DNA from: Pseudodesulfovibrio senegalensis
GTDB lineage: Bacteria; Desulfobacterota; Desulfovibrionia; Desulfovibrionales; Desulfovibrionaceae
DNA: 64,000 bases
Direction: 5' to 3'
NCBI RefSeq assembly: GCF_008830225.1
Contig: NZ_WAIE01000001.1
Coordinates: forward strand, 620,001 to 684,000
In this document: piece by piece, positions 28,824 through 37,545 of the stretch
Layout of the letters: every line of letters starts with the position of its first letter
Numbering within the stretch: position 1 is the stretch's first letter
Notes under the pieces: generated by a model
Told to the model about the DNA's origin: nothing
The model's database searches: none
Seen by the model: only the letters and a program-made list of their open reading frames with translations
Position numbers and translations under genes: made by a program

Positions 28824-31800
28824 CTGGTGTCCCTCGATGCATATCGTTTACCGAAAAGGCGTTCAAGCGAGTCCGCATCCTGTGGCTTGGAGACCATTTC
28901 TCCCTGAATGTATTCGCATTCGTAACGGATCAGCCTGTCCATCTGTTCACGTGTATTGACCTCCGTGGCGACAACGGGAATATCGAGCGCCTTGCCCATC
29001 TGAATGAGCGCCTGCATGAATTCGGGGCGGATTCGGGTTGTATTGTTTGCAGGCGCAGTGAACACGGTGTCCAGCAGGAGCAGCGACGGAGCGGCTCGCT
29101 GGATGATTTGAATGGGTGGGCTCTGGTGCCCGAAACCTGTCAGGGCGAATCGAACACCGTATTCGTTCATGCTGTCGCACAGGCGCAGAGCCCTTTCCGG
29201 AGCGACGGTAAGGCCGCGTGCGGGGATTGCGAGTATGATTTTCCCGCGGGCCACACCCTGTTCGTGCAGCGTGGCACATGCCTTGTTGACGATGGCGGTG
29301 TCTGCAAAGCTGCCGGGAGAGAGCCTGTAGAGGATGGCATCAACGGCGCCTGTGTTTTTTTCGATTTTACGGGCAGTGCGGCATGCCACGCGCAGGGCCT
29401 GCAGGTCCAGGGCATGGGACAGGCTTTGTCGCGACGGGGTAATCCGGTTTTGCGGCATGAATTGTTGTTCATTGCCAGTGGGGTGCAGTTCGCAGGAAAA
29501 ACCGCAGATGCGTTTTTTGCCGGTATGCAGGATGGGCATGAACCAGTTCTTGAGTCGTCCGGTTTCCAGTGCGATTGAAAGGGTTGATTCCTGTTCAAGG
29601 TGATTGAGCAGGGACTGGTTGTCCGTATCGGAGTACATGGCAAAGCGCACTGTGTCCGAGGGATGGACTTTGGAAAGAGCCATTTCCGCCTTGCGGATGA
29701 TTTCCGTGGGATCGGAGCTGTCATGAGGATAGAGCGCCATGCCGAAACGCATGCAGGGGCGTTGCGTGTTCATATCGATGGCAACGGGGTCTTCAAATGC
29801 TTCGAGAATGCGGGCGGCCAGAAGGCGAGCGTTGGCCGCGACTTCGATATCTTCGCAGACCATGGCAAGGAGGGTGCTGTCGATGCGGGCCAGCGTGTCG
29901 CTGTCGCGCATGATTTCCCTGAGCCGTGCCGCGGCCAGTTGCGTCATGATGTTGATTTGTTTTCTGCCCAGATGAGGCGTGTCCGCCAGGCCGTTTTCCA
30001 TGGAAATGAGCACTACTGCGGCAATGGACTTCCTTCTGTCCGTTCCGGCAAGGGCATGTTGCAGTCGTTCCTGAAACAGCAGGTGGTTGGGAAGGTTTGT
30101 ACGGGTGTCGTAAAAGGCTTTCTGGGCCAGCCGTTGTTCCATGCTCTTGTGTTCGGTGATGTCCAGCAGTGAGGCAATACTCATGGAGGTACCCGGGAAC
30201 ATGGACACCATCAGTTCGACGATGCGGATGTTGCCCGATGCGTCGATGAATCTGGTTTCGTATCTCCGGGGAAGTCCGTCTTCGTCCACGCGACGTTGTT
30301 GATGGTATTCCAGCATCCATTTGACATCGTCGGGGTGAAAGCATTCGGTCCAGCGCAGGCCGTTTTCGATTTGTTTCCTCGTATATCCCGTCAGCCGGTA
30401 GAATTCGTTATTGGCCATGGCCACGGTCGTGTCTTCATTGACGATGACACTGGCCGTGCCCGTGTTGTTGAAAATGGTGCGATACCGCTCTTCGGATTTT
30501 TCCAGTTTGGCGCGAGTGGTTTCCAGTTCCGTGATGTCCACAAAGGATTCCAGAAGGTATGAGGTTCCGTCCCGGGTTATGGGGGTAACGGATTTGAGCA
30601 CGGAAAGCTGTTTTCCGTCGGCACGCAATAATGTTCTGGTTTTCAGGTCGTTCGGTTGTCCCAGATCCAGTACCGGACATGATTTTTCTTTGTTCGGACA
30701 GATGAATCCATGGCATTTTTTGCCCACGATGTCCTCGCAGGGCAATCCCACCAATGCGCATGCATGCGGGTTGGCCTCCACAATGATCCGCGTGTCCACA
30801 GCGATGAGAAAAATGCCCACCTGAACGGAGCGCATCATGTTGTCCAGAAAGCGTTTTTCTTCTTTGATTTGATGCACCATGCTGTTCACATCCCGGGCAA
30901 GGTCCGTGATTTCATCTTGTCCCGGAATGGAGATGTCGTATGCCTCATTGGGCGTTTGGGAGATGGCATTAACCTGTCTGGCCAGCATGAATATGCGTCT
31001 TGTGATTTTTGATTGCAGCAACAGGAGCGTGACGCCGCCCATGAGCAGGCAGGCCGCCCCCATGACAGCGAAATTGATCATGATCAGGTTGTCGCCGACC
31101 TTGCTGATCGTCATGGACGATTTTGTCGTGAAAAGCATGGCAGGAACATTGTTCATGTCCCTGAGCACACTTCTGGCCTCCACCCCGTCATCCCTCGACA
31201 ACACCATCGGGAATTCCCTGGTGGCTACGGCTTCGGGCGATTCAACGATGTGGGCGGTCACGTCCAGGCCGTTTGCCGCCGCCCATTGCTCGATCTTGGC
31301 CGGGGTCAGGACCATGCCCATGAGCAACCAACCCCGCGCAGGCCCTTCTTTGTCGGAGGTCAGGATCTGTTCACAGGCCAGCAGCAGGGTCATGTCTCCC
31401 ACCGTCACCAGCCCGTTGAATCCGGTGCCGCTGTAGTCCTTTCCCCATGGGGCGATGCGTTTGAAGACAAAATCTTCAAATATCCATGGCACGGGGGCCA
31501 GCTCTTTTGCTTCCCGGAGATGGTACGCGCCCCAGACCGTTTGTCCCATGGTGTCGTAAAAGGCTATGAGGTTCAGTCCGGTGGACGTGAATGTGGACAG
31601 TGGCAGATTGGCCTTAATGTATTTCTTGTTGCGGTTCTTCACGAACGCATAGGTGTCGTCCCACCATGCCCAGTCCTTGGTCAAAACCGTGATGGTTTGG
31701 ATTTTGTCCGCAACAAGTCGCTTTACCTGGTGAACGTCCCTGAGAATTATCTGGCGTTCCAGTGCCTGAAAGCGCGGCTGCAGGGTTTGCACCGAGGTCG

Positions 31801-31876
31801 TGTATATCAGGAATACGAGAATACCAAAAACGAAGAGGATGATGAGGGACGTGGCTCTTCTCAATGGCATCTGCAT
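28820..31876 (-). CDS. CHASE4-HAMP-PAS-PAS protein with degenerate GGDEF and EAL domains
   Basis: 1018 residues. Membrane helices at about 9-28 and 270-292 enclose a periplasmic CHASE4 domain (LTKDWAWWDDTYAF); HAMP, two PAS domains (about 350-450, 470-585) and tandem GGDEF/EAL-fold domains follow. The cyclase site, normally RxGGDEF, reads ARIDSTLLAM. The phosphodiesterase signature EAL reads SCELH, and the DDFGTG motif reads TGFGHQ. Neither activity is therefore expected; it may bind c-di-GMP or signal through protein contact. First gene of a coupled pair with the PAS kinase. The ribosome site before ATG 31876 is weak. Confidence 0.87.
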   Translation of the reverse strand: MQMPLRRATSLIILFVFGILVFLIYTTSVQTLQPRFQALERQIILRDVHQVKRLVADKIQTITVLTKDWAWWDDTYAFVKNRNKKYIKANLPLSTFTSTGLNLIAFYDTMGQTVWGAYHLREAKELAPVPWIFEDFVFKRIAPWGKDYSGTGFNGLVTVGDMTLLLACEQILTSDKEGPARGWLLMGMVLTPAKIEQWAAANGLDVTAHIVESPEAVATREFPMVLSRDDGVEARSVLRDMNNVPAMLFTTKSSMTISKVGDNLIMINFAVMGAACLLMGGVTLLLLQSKITRRIFMLARQVNAISQTPNEAYDISIPGQDEITDLARDVNSMVHQIKEEKRFLDNMMRSVQVGIFLIAVDTRIIVEANPHACALVGLPCEDIVGKKCHGFICPNKEKSCPVLDLGQPNDLKTRTLLRADGKQLSVLKSVTPITRDGTSYLLESFVDITELETTRAKLEKSEERYRTIFNNTGTASVIVNEDTTVAMANNEFYRLTGYTRKQIENGLRWTECFHPDDVKWMLEYHQQRRVDEDGLPRRYETRFIDASGNIRIVELMVSMFPGTSMSIASLLDITEHKSMEQRLAQKAFYDTRTNLPNHLLFQERLQHALAGTDRRKSIAAVVLISMENGLADTPHLGRKQINIMTQLAAARLREIMRDSDTLARIDSTLLAMVCEDIEVAANARLLAARILEAFEDPVAIDMNTQRPCMRFGMALYPHDSSDPTEIIRKAEMALSKVHPSDTVRFAMYSDTDNQSLLNHLEQESTLSIALETGRLKNWFMPILHTGKKRICGFSCELHPTGNEQQFMPQNRITPSRQSLSHALDLQALRVACRTARKIEKNTGAVDAILYRLSPGSFADTAIVNKACATLHEQGVARGKIILAIPARGLTVAPERALRLCDSMNEYGVRFALTGFGHQSPPIQIIQRAAPSLLLLDTVFTAPANNTTRIRPEFMQALIQMGKALDIPVVATEVNTREQMDRLIRYECEYIQGEMVSKPQDADSLERLFGKRYASRDTR

Positions 31877-31980
31877 GTGGTTCGGTCCGGATTGATGGTG
31901 TTCTTGTTCCCATGAATTTACGTTCGGGAAAAGGGAGAAACAATTATTACTGATATATTTTATACTTTTTTCATAATTGA

Positions 31981-32280
31981 TTAGAGCATGGATTGCATGT
32001 CAGAAAAGATTTTCTGCTTGTTGAACAGGTCGGGATGGGCATCTTCCAGTTCGGGAAGATAGGCAAGGAATTCCTCCCATCCCACTTTCTCCGCGATTTT
32101 GCGTTTGTCCACGAAGACCTTGAACACCGTCCCTCTCGGGCATTTGGTCATGTTCAACTCGATCACGCCGTGGGGGGTGGTTTCCGCCCAGAAAGCGGAC
32201 CATGCGGTGCGATCTCCCTCGGTTTTCTTGTATTTTTCGAAAAATTGTTCAAATATGACCTGAATTTGATCATGGTTCAT
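31981..32280 (-). CDS. hypothetical protein, 99 residues
   Basis: Not recognised. The ATG at 32280 has AAGGAG at a good distance; the longer open frame adds 151 unrelated residues. The small acidic protein is rich in aromatic and charged residues (FEQFFEKYKKTEG, WSAFWAETTPHGVIELN) and has no signal peptide. A basic patch lies at KVFVDKRKIAEKVGWEEF. It is divergent from the HATPase-like gene and lies about 100 bases upstream of the CHASE4 gene on the same strand, so cotranscription is possible. Confidence 0.7.
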   Translation of the reverse strand: MNHDQIQVIFEQFFEKYKKTEGDRTAWSAFWAETTPHGVIELNMTKCPRGTVFKVFVDKRKIAEKVGWEEFLAYLPELEDAHPDLFNKQKIFSDMQSML

Positions 32281-32383
32281 GGCCTGCTCCTTTTGATTGT
32301 GAGCATTGCATGAATCGGACGGAATACACAAGAACGCCCTTGTTGTTGTCGGCAGTTTCCTGTCCTTTTGCACTGGAGGGAAG

Positions 32384-32830
32384 ATGAAGGACAAGGCTTT
32401 CAGATTTGTTTCTCGTTGGACGGTCCCGCCTCGGTCCCGTTTGATAGCATTGGTCAATGCGGGGCTGGAGGCGTATACCCGCATGGAAGGGCAGTCTGTT
32501 GAACGCTCGCTGCGCCTGCAGGTTGCCGTGGAAGGCGTGTATGCATATTGTGTCCGAACGTTGCGCGCCCACGAATCCGCAGAAAAAATATCCGTGGAAT
32601 TGTACCGGGGCAGCGGCCGCCTGCGTGTATGCGTTACGCACTGCGGACCGGGGGGGGAGTTTGACGCCATGCTTGCCGACGGCAGGATCGAGGAAATCCG
32701 ACGCACGAGTTTCGAGGCCCTGGGACTGGTCATTGCCGGTGAGATGGTAGAATCGTTGACGTTCGATGCTCATTTTGACCTGGGCTTGGGCGAGAATCGA
32801 AAAAGGTTCCAGTTGGAGATTGCCGTATAG
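32384..32830 (+). CDS. HATPase-like protein (RsbW/anti-sigma type), degenerate
   Basis: 148 residues. The layout resembles the short serine-kinase/anti-sigma ATPases: the N box appears as LQVAVEGVYAYCVRTLR, keeping the Glu but with Cys replacing the Mg-binding Asn; a later GLGLV-like segment reads EALGLVIAGEMV and is followed by FDLGLGENRKRFQLEI. The loss of Asn suggests weak or absent ATP binding. ATG 32384 follows GGAGGGAAG closely. No sigma factor or anti-anti-sigma gene is adjacent, so function is open. Confidence 0.6.
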   Translation: MKDKAFRFVSRWTVPPRSRLIALVNAGLEAYTRMEGQSVERSLRLQVAVEGVYAYCVRTLRAHESAEKISVELYRGSGRLRVCVTHCGPGGEFDAMLADGRIEEIRRTSFEALGLVIAGEMVESLTFDAHFDLGLGENRKRFQLEIAV

Positions 32831-32928
32831 GGGAGGCGCCTGCTAATGCGCTTGAACTCTGTCGGCGGGTCGAGTATTCGATCAACGCGGGCACCAGTTC
32901 GCATCAACGCAGTGCCATGTGAGGGGCA

Positions 32929-33726
32929 ATGGGAGAGAAAAACGAACGGGAGGTGCTTGGGGTCTATTCCCATAGCACCAAATATCAGTATCAGTTCGGT
33001 GAGCGCGCGTCGCGATATCGGCACGGCACGTATTGGTTCGTGCGCAAGATCAACGACCGCAACTATGAAGTGCAGCCGCTCAACGGCAACAATATCCCTT
33101 CGGGCGTCCGCAAGATCGTGGACAAGGAAACCTTTCTCAAATACTACACGCCGGAACTTGATTTCTACCGCGAATACACCCTGCCCTGTCTGGAAAGTCT
33201 GCAAAAGAAGATAAAGCTCGGCAGGCGCTATTTCAATCTCGGTCGTCTTGACGATGCGGAACGGGAGTTTTGCGAGGCAATCCTGCTCAACGATCAGGAT
33301 GTGGACGCCAACGTGGGCCTTGGCGGCGTGTATGCCGAGCAAAAGGAATTTTCCAAGCTCCGACAGGTGTTGGACAAGCTCATGTCCAACGATGAGATAT
33401 TTCGCGAAGAACAGCGCCACAAGTTTAACGCGTTCGGCATTGATCTGCGCAAGCGGGAGTTGTACGAGGATGCCGTGCGGTTCTACCGCAAGGCCCTCGA
33501 GCTCAATGCACAGGATGAGAATCTCCATTTCAACATTGCCCGTGCCTATCACGGCCGCGGCAGGCTGGAGGCGGCCTGCGAGCACCTGAAGCTGGCCTTG
33601 CAGCTCAATCCCCGGCTCAGGGAAGCCGAAGCGTTTCTCGTTGTCATTCGTCGTGAAATGAAAAAGGCTCAGGACGAGCGCGGCAAGGAACGCGAGTGGA
33701 ACATGGCCAACGAGGATGATTCCTGA
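32929..33726 (+). CDS. tetratricopeptide-repeat protein
   Basis: 265 residues, soluble. The first 95 residues form an unassigned basic domain (KYQYQFGERASRYRHGTYWFVRK) with a possible RNA- or protein-binding character. From about residue 98 there are TPR units: LGRRYFNLGRLDDAEREFCEAILLNDQD, a second around 128-160, YEDAVRFYRKALELNAQDENL and AYHGRGRLEAACEHLKLALQLNP. The acidic tail is NEDDS. Similar TPR proteins are common in Desulfovibrio; the partner is unknown. Good ribosome site GAGGGG. Confidence 0.8.
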   Translation: MGEKNEREVLGVYSHSTKYQYQFGERASRYRHGTYWFVRKINDRNYEVQPLNGNNIPSGVRKIVDKETFLKYYTPELDFYREYTLPCLESLQKKIKLGRRYFNLGRLDDAEREFCEAILLNDQDVDANVGLGGVYAEQKEFSKLRQVLDKLMSNDEIFREEQRHKFNAFGIDLRKRELYEDAVRFYRKALELNAQDENLHFNIARAYHGRGRLEAACEHLKLALQLNPRLREAEAFLVVIRREMKKAQDERGKEREWNMANEDDS

Positions 33727-33750
33727 CACGGGCCTGTCTTGTTGACGGGG

Positions 33751-34488
33751 CTATTGACCGTCGGTTCCCTTTTCTTTTCCCTCATTCAGAAAATTCATGA
33801 TTTCCGCCCATGCGCGCTGTTCGGTGCGTGCGCAATAGGCATTGCCTGTTGTCGGGTCCGGCCGGACCGTGCGGTTGCAGAATCCATGTCCGGCATTGCT
33901 GTAGATGGTCACGCGGCAGTCGGTTTCGGATCGGCGCATCTCCTCGCAGAATTCATGCACGTCGGTCATGGGCACGACCTTGTCGTGCATGCCGTGCAGC
34001 ACCAGTATCCGGCCGGGGATAGCCTGCTTTTGGGCGGGATGCGGCGTGTTCAGGTAGCCGTATATGCTGATGGTTCCGTTCAGAGGCGCTCCGGCGCGGG
34101 CCAGCTCCAGTGCGCAGCACCCGCCAAAGGACAGCCCCAGCGCGAACATCCGGTGCGCATCCACGAGGTCATGCGCCGCCAATGCGTCCAGTCCGGCCCG
34201 TGCACGGGCCGGCATGAATGACCTGTTCGCCTTGAACGGGGCCGTGAGCTGGCTGGCCCGTGCCGCGTTTTGCGGGCGTATTCCCTTGCCGAACATGTCG
34301 CAGAGCAATACGGCGAATCCCGCTCGGGCCAACCTGTCCGCATGGGGCATGAGGTAATCGCCGATGCCCATGAACTCGTGGATGAGCAGCACACCCGGGC
34401 GCGGACGGTCCGCAGTGCGGTCATGCACCAGCACGCCCTGCAGGGCCGTTTCGTCATGCCGGTATTCCAGCGGGCTGCGGTCGATCAC
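33751..34488 (-). CDS. dienelactone hydrolase family protein
   Basis: 245-residue alpha/beta hydrolase. The nucleophile elbow is GLSFGG (Ser about 119, where classical dienelactone hydrolases have Cys), the acid is Asp in LHGMHDKVVP and the base is His in NAGHGF. No signal peptide, so cytoplasmic. Its start overlaps the stop of the Asp-box protein gene, and paaK is upstream, so it belongs to the same operon. The substrate is unknown; an ester or lactone hydrolase role is inferred. Confidence 0.85.
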   Translation of the reverse strand: MIDRSPLEYRHDETALQGVLVHDRTADRPRPGVLLIHEFMGIGDYLMPHADRLARAGFAVLLCDMFGKGIRPQNAARASQLTAPFKANRSFMPARARAGLDALAAHDLVDAHRMFALGLSFGGCCALELARAGAPLNGTISIYGYLNTPHPAQKQAIPGRILVLHGMHDKVVPMTDVHEFCEEMRRSETDCRVTIYSNAGHGFCNRTVRPDPTTGNAYCARTEQRAWAEIMNFLNEGKEKGTDGQ

Positions 34489-36044
34489 GCAAAGTCCTTT
34501 TCGCTGAAGCGGGTGCCGATGATGTGTGCGCTTTTGCCCGGCGAATATCCGGGCTCGTCGCCTGCGCCGTGGTGATACACACAGTAAAATGAACCGTCCG
34601 GCAGCGTGACCCAGCCCGAATAGCCGAAGTCGCCGGGATTGGCTTCGCGGTCGTTCTTGAGTTCGAGGATCGAGCGTGCCGCGTCAGCGTCGGGCAGCGG
34701 GTCGCCCGCCTTCCATTCCCATTCGTAGGGGGCGGGCCATGCAGGATCGTCCATGCGCAGGCGTATGCTGTGCCATGTGCAGCGCACGCGGTTGTTTTCA
34801 AACGGATAGGGGGAGCCCACAATGATGGGACGGGTGTCGGCGTTGTCCGCAGGAACGGGCAGGGCCGCTTTTTCGCGTCCGTTGACCATGAGTCGGCACA
34901 GACCGTTTGCATACTTGATGGTGATGGTGTTGGTGCGGTTTGTCGGCAGGGGCACAAAGGACGTTACGGCTTCGTCCGTTTCGTTTTCGGGATTGTGCGG
35001 CGCGTCGAACACGATGCGGTCCGCAAGGATGCGCCACCAGACGCCGAGGCGCATGGCCACGCCGTTGGGACCGGCCTCGTCCACGCGGATGTCCGCTTCC
35101 AGCCTCGCCTTGGCGCGGCGCGGGTCCGTCATGGGGCGCAGGGCGTAGCGCACCACCTGTTCCGGTCCTTCCTCGCTGTCCACCTTCAGGCCGTCCGCTG
35201 TGTTTTCGGGATTGCCCGGCGCGTAGCCGTGCACGCGGAAGCCGTACAATTCATCCTCGCTGCCCAGCCATGCGCAGGTGCCCCGGTCCGGTCCCACGTT
35301 GCGGTAGGTGACCAGCAGCTTGCCCGAAGGGGTCAGGTTCATGGTGGGGCGGTGGCCGATGAGCCCGGTGGGAATCGGGTCGGACCACGTTTGGCCGTTG
35401 TCCGTGCTTTGGCACACGTACATGGGCTCGTACACAAAGCTGTTTTCGCGCTGAATGGACAGGATGCGACCGTCCGGCATGCGGCACATGGAAGCCTCGC
35501 ACAGGGTCAGGTTGCGCAGAAAGGTCATGACCGAAAGGGCTTTCCAGGTGCGGCAGCGGTTTTCGGAAATGTAGACCATCTGTTCGGGCGGGGCCTGCCG
35601 TATGGCCGGGTGCGAATGGGTTCCCCTGTGCTGGTGCCCGGTGGTCAGGAAGGTGTTCGTGTCCAGCTGTATGAGCCTGTCGATCAGGCCGTGAGCCATG
35701 CCGCCCCCTTTGTGGGCCGCCCATGTTTCGCCGTTGTCCGCGCTCCACAGAAAGGTCGGGCCGTGGTCGTCGCCGATGACCAGATGCCCGTCCTCCAGCG
35801 CGGTGATGCGCGGGCAGTGGCTCATGTCCGTGCGCAGCAGGCGCACAGGAGACCATGTGTCGCCAAGGTCGTCGCTGGTGCGCACCACCAATGCGCGGCG
35901 CGTGGCCACGTGCTGGTCGTATTCGTTGTAGACAACCACGAGACGGCCGGTTTTGGTGATGCAGACGTCCGGAAAGCAGAGATAGTGGCCGGGGCGGCGG
36001 TCGATGACCGTGTGGCGCGCGGCGTTGTCGCTGATGCTCGGCAT
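34485..36044 (-). CDS. Asp-box (sialidase-fold) protein without signal peptide
   Basis: 519 residues. Three Asp-box motifs SxDxGxTW are exact: SDDLGDTW, SADNGETW and STDNGQTW, which mark blades of a six-bladed sialidase-like propeller. The family's early Arg region may be the TGRLVVVYNEYDQH segment. A roughly 150-residue beta-rich insertion (about 295-445) could be a lectin-like domain, followed by a final blade (WVTLPDGSFYCVYHH). Secreted sialidases have a signal peptide; this protein does not. Start ATG 36044 has GAGGAGG. The genes before and after suggest an acyl or aromatic substrate context rather than sialic acid. Confidence 0.78.
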   Translation of the reverse strand: MPSISDNAARHTVIDRRPGHYLCFPDVCITKTGRLVVVYNEYDQHVATRRALVVRTSDDLGDTWSPVRLLRTDMSHCPRITALEDGHLVIGDDHGPTFLWSADNGETWAAHKGGGMAHGLIDRLIQLDTNTFLTTGHQHRGTHSHPAIRQAPPEQMVYISENRCRTWKALSVMTFLRNLTLCEASMCRMPDGRILSIQRENSFVYEPMYVCQSTDNGQTWSDPIPTGLIGHRPTMNLTPSGKLLVTYRNVGPDRGTCAWLGSEDELYGFRVHGYAPGNPENTADGLKVDSEEGPEQVVRYALRPMTDPRRAKARLEADIRVDEAGPNGVAMRLGVWWRILADRIVFDAPHNPENETDEAVTSFVPLPTNRTNTITIKYANGLCRLMVNGREKAALPVPADNADTRPIIVGSPYPFENNRVRCTWHSIRLRMDDPAWPAPYEWEWKAGDPLPDADAARSILELKNDREANPGDFGYSGWVTLPDGSFYCVYHHGAGDEPGYSPGKSAHIIGTRFSEKDFA

Positions 36045-36127
36045 GTGTCCTCCTCGGGCGGCCGCAAGGGGCCGTGTTGCCGGACAGGACCGCACCGCAT
36101 CGGGCGGGAACGCCTGCGCCGGTCCGT

Positions 36128-37423
36128 CTAGTCCTCGTTCCTGTCGTCGAGGACCCGTTTGGTCTTGGCAAAGCTGCGCGGCAGTTCGCCGGGGTTGACC
36201 ACCTGCACTTCGCTGCGCACCAGAATGTGCCTGCGCACGGCATCGCTGACCGCGTGGGCCAGTTGCGTGTCGCTGTCGTAGTTCGCCTCGGGTGCGCGTT
36301 CCACCTTGACGGCCATGTGGTCCAGTCCGTCGCGCCGGGTCAGGTTGATCTGGTATTCCGCGGAAAGCTCGGAGAAGCTTTCCAGCACTTCGGCTATCTG
36401 GCCGGGGTAGATGTTCACGCCCCGGAAAATGAACATGTCGTCCGAGCGGCCCTGAATCTTTTCGTGCCTCGGCATGGTCACGCCGCAGGGGCACACGCCC
36501 GGGATGAGTCGGGTCAGGTCCCGTGTGCGATAGCGGATAAGGGGCGATCCTTCCTTGCACAGGGAGGTCACCACCATTTCCCCGAGTTCGCCCGGAGCAA
36601 CCGGCTCAAGGGTCACGGGGTCGAGCACTTCCAGTATGTACATGTCCGCCCAGTAGTGGATGCCCTCATGCGCGGTGCATTCCAGTCCCATGCCCGGGCC
36701 GTAGAGTTCGGTCATGCCGGTGATGTCGAAGCTGTGCTCCAGTCCGAGGCTTTCCTCGAACTGCTTGCGCATTTTTTCGGAGTGGGCCTCGCCGCCGAAA
36801 ATGACCCGCTTGAGTGCGATCTTGTCCTGAAGGCCGTGCTTGATGACCTGTTCGCCCATGAGCAGGGCCATGGATGCTGTGGAGCACAGGCAGGTGGGCT
36901 TGAGGTCCTCCAGAATCTGCAGCTGGATTTCCAGCAGCCCCGGTCCCACGGGCAGGGTCATGGCACCGAAACGCTCGCTGCCGAGCTGGAATCCGGCTCC
37001 GGCAGTCCACAGGCCGTAGCCCACGCAGACCTGAACGCGGTCTTCGCGCGTCAGGCCGGCCAGTTCATAGCAGCGGGCGAACATGTCCTTCCAGACGTCG
37101 ATGTCCTTCTGGGTGTAGGAAAGAATTTTGCGTTTGCCCGTGGTGCCGCTGGAACCATGGATGCGCACCACGTCGCGTTCGGGCACGGAGAGCAGGGGGA
37201 ACGGGTAGCCCTGCTTGAGGTGGTCCGCCGTGGTCACGGGGAGCGTGCGCAGGTCGTCGAGGCTCTGAATGCAACCCGGTTCGATACCGGCTTCGCTCAG
37301 GTGGTTGCGGTAGAAGGGACTGCCCTTATAGGCATGGTCCACGGTCCAGCGCAGGCCTTCAAGCTGCCGTTCGGCGATCTGCTCCTCGGTCATCTGCGGT
37401 ATGAAACGATATTGGCGGGACAT
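36128..37423 (-). CDS. paaK: phenylacetate-CoA ligase
   Basis: 431-residue AMP-forming ligase that activates phenylacetate (or another aryl acid) with CoA. Adenylation motifs are visible: the P-loop GSSGTTGKRK (about 94-103), ITGMTELYGPGMG (A5), the GRSDDMFIFRGVNIYP region (A8), and a catalytic Lys near the end (SFAKTKRV). Length matches PaaK. ATG 37423 follows AAGGAG; the longer frame adds 20 residues. In Desulfovibrio and archaea such ligases work with IorAB, which makes aryl-acetyl-CoA from aromatic 2-oxo acids; iorAB is 12 kb away here. Confidence 0.92.
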   Translation of the reverse strand: MSRQYRFIPQMTEEQIAERQLEGLRWTVDHAYKGSPFYRNHLSEAGIEPGCIQSLDDLRTLPVTTADHLKQGYPFPLLSVPERDVVRIHGSSGTTGKRKILSYTQKDIDVWKDMFARCYELAGLTREDRVQVCVGYGLWTAGAGFQLGSERFGAMTLPVGPGLLEIQLQILEDLKPTCLCSTASMALLMGEQVIKHGLQDKIALKRVIFGGEAHSEKMRKQFEESLGLEHSFDITGMTELYGPGMGLECTAHEGIHYWADMYILEVLDPVTLEPVAPGELGEMVVTSLCKEGSPLIRYRTRDLTRLIPGVCPCGVTMPRHEKIQGRSDDMFIFRGVNIYPGQIAEVLESFSELSAEYQINLTRRDGLDHMAVKVERAPEANYDSDTQLAHAVSDAVRRHILVRSEVQVVNPGELPRSFAKTKRVLDDRNED

Positions 37424-37465
37424 GTGCACTCCTTGGCGTGGCCGACGCTTGTCTGATCCGGGAAA

Positions 37466-37483
37466 ATGGGATAGCTCTCCCAT
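37466..37483. promoter_or_regulatory. inverted repeat in the paaK/pilD divergent region
   Basis: ATGGGA-TAGCTC-TCCCAT, exact 6-6-6. On the minus strand it lies just after a TTGACG box, where a regulator could occlude the paaK promoter. No regulator is known. Confidence 0.35.
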
Positions 37484-37545
37484 AATCCGTCAACCGCTTA
37501 TTCATGCAGGAAAAGTTTCGTTTCTTCAAGTAGCAGGGAAGGGTA

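Noticed and set aside
36045-36560. 172-residue N-terminal extension of the Asp-box protein
   Set aside because: It runs over the end of paaK out of frame; the ATG at 36044 has a strong GAGGAGG site.
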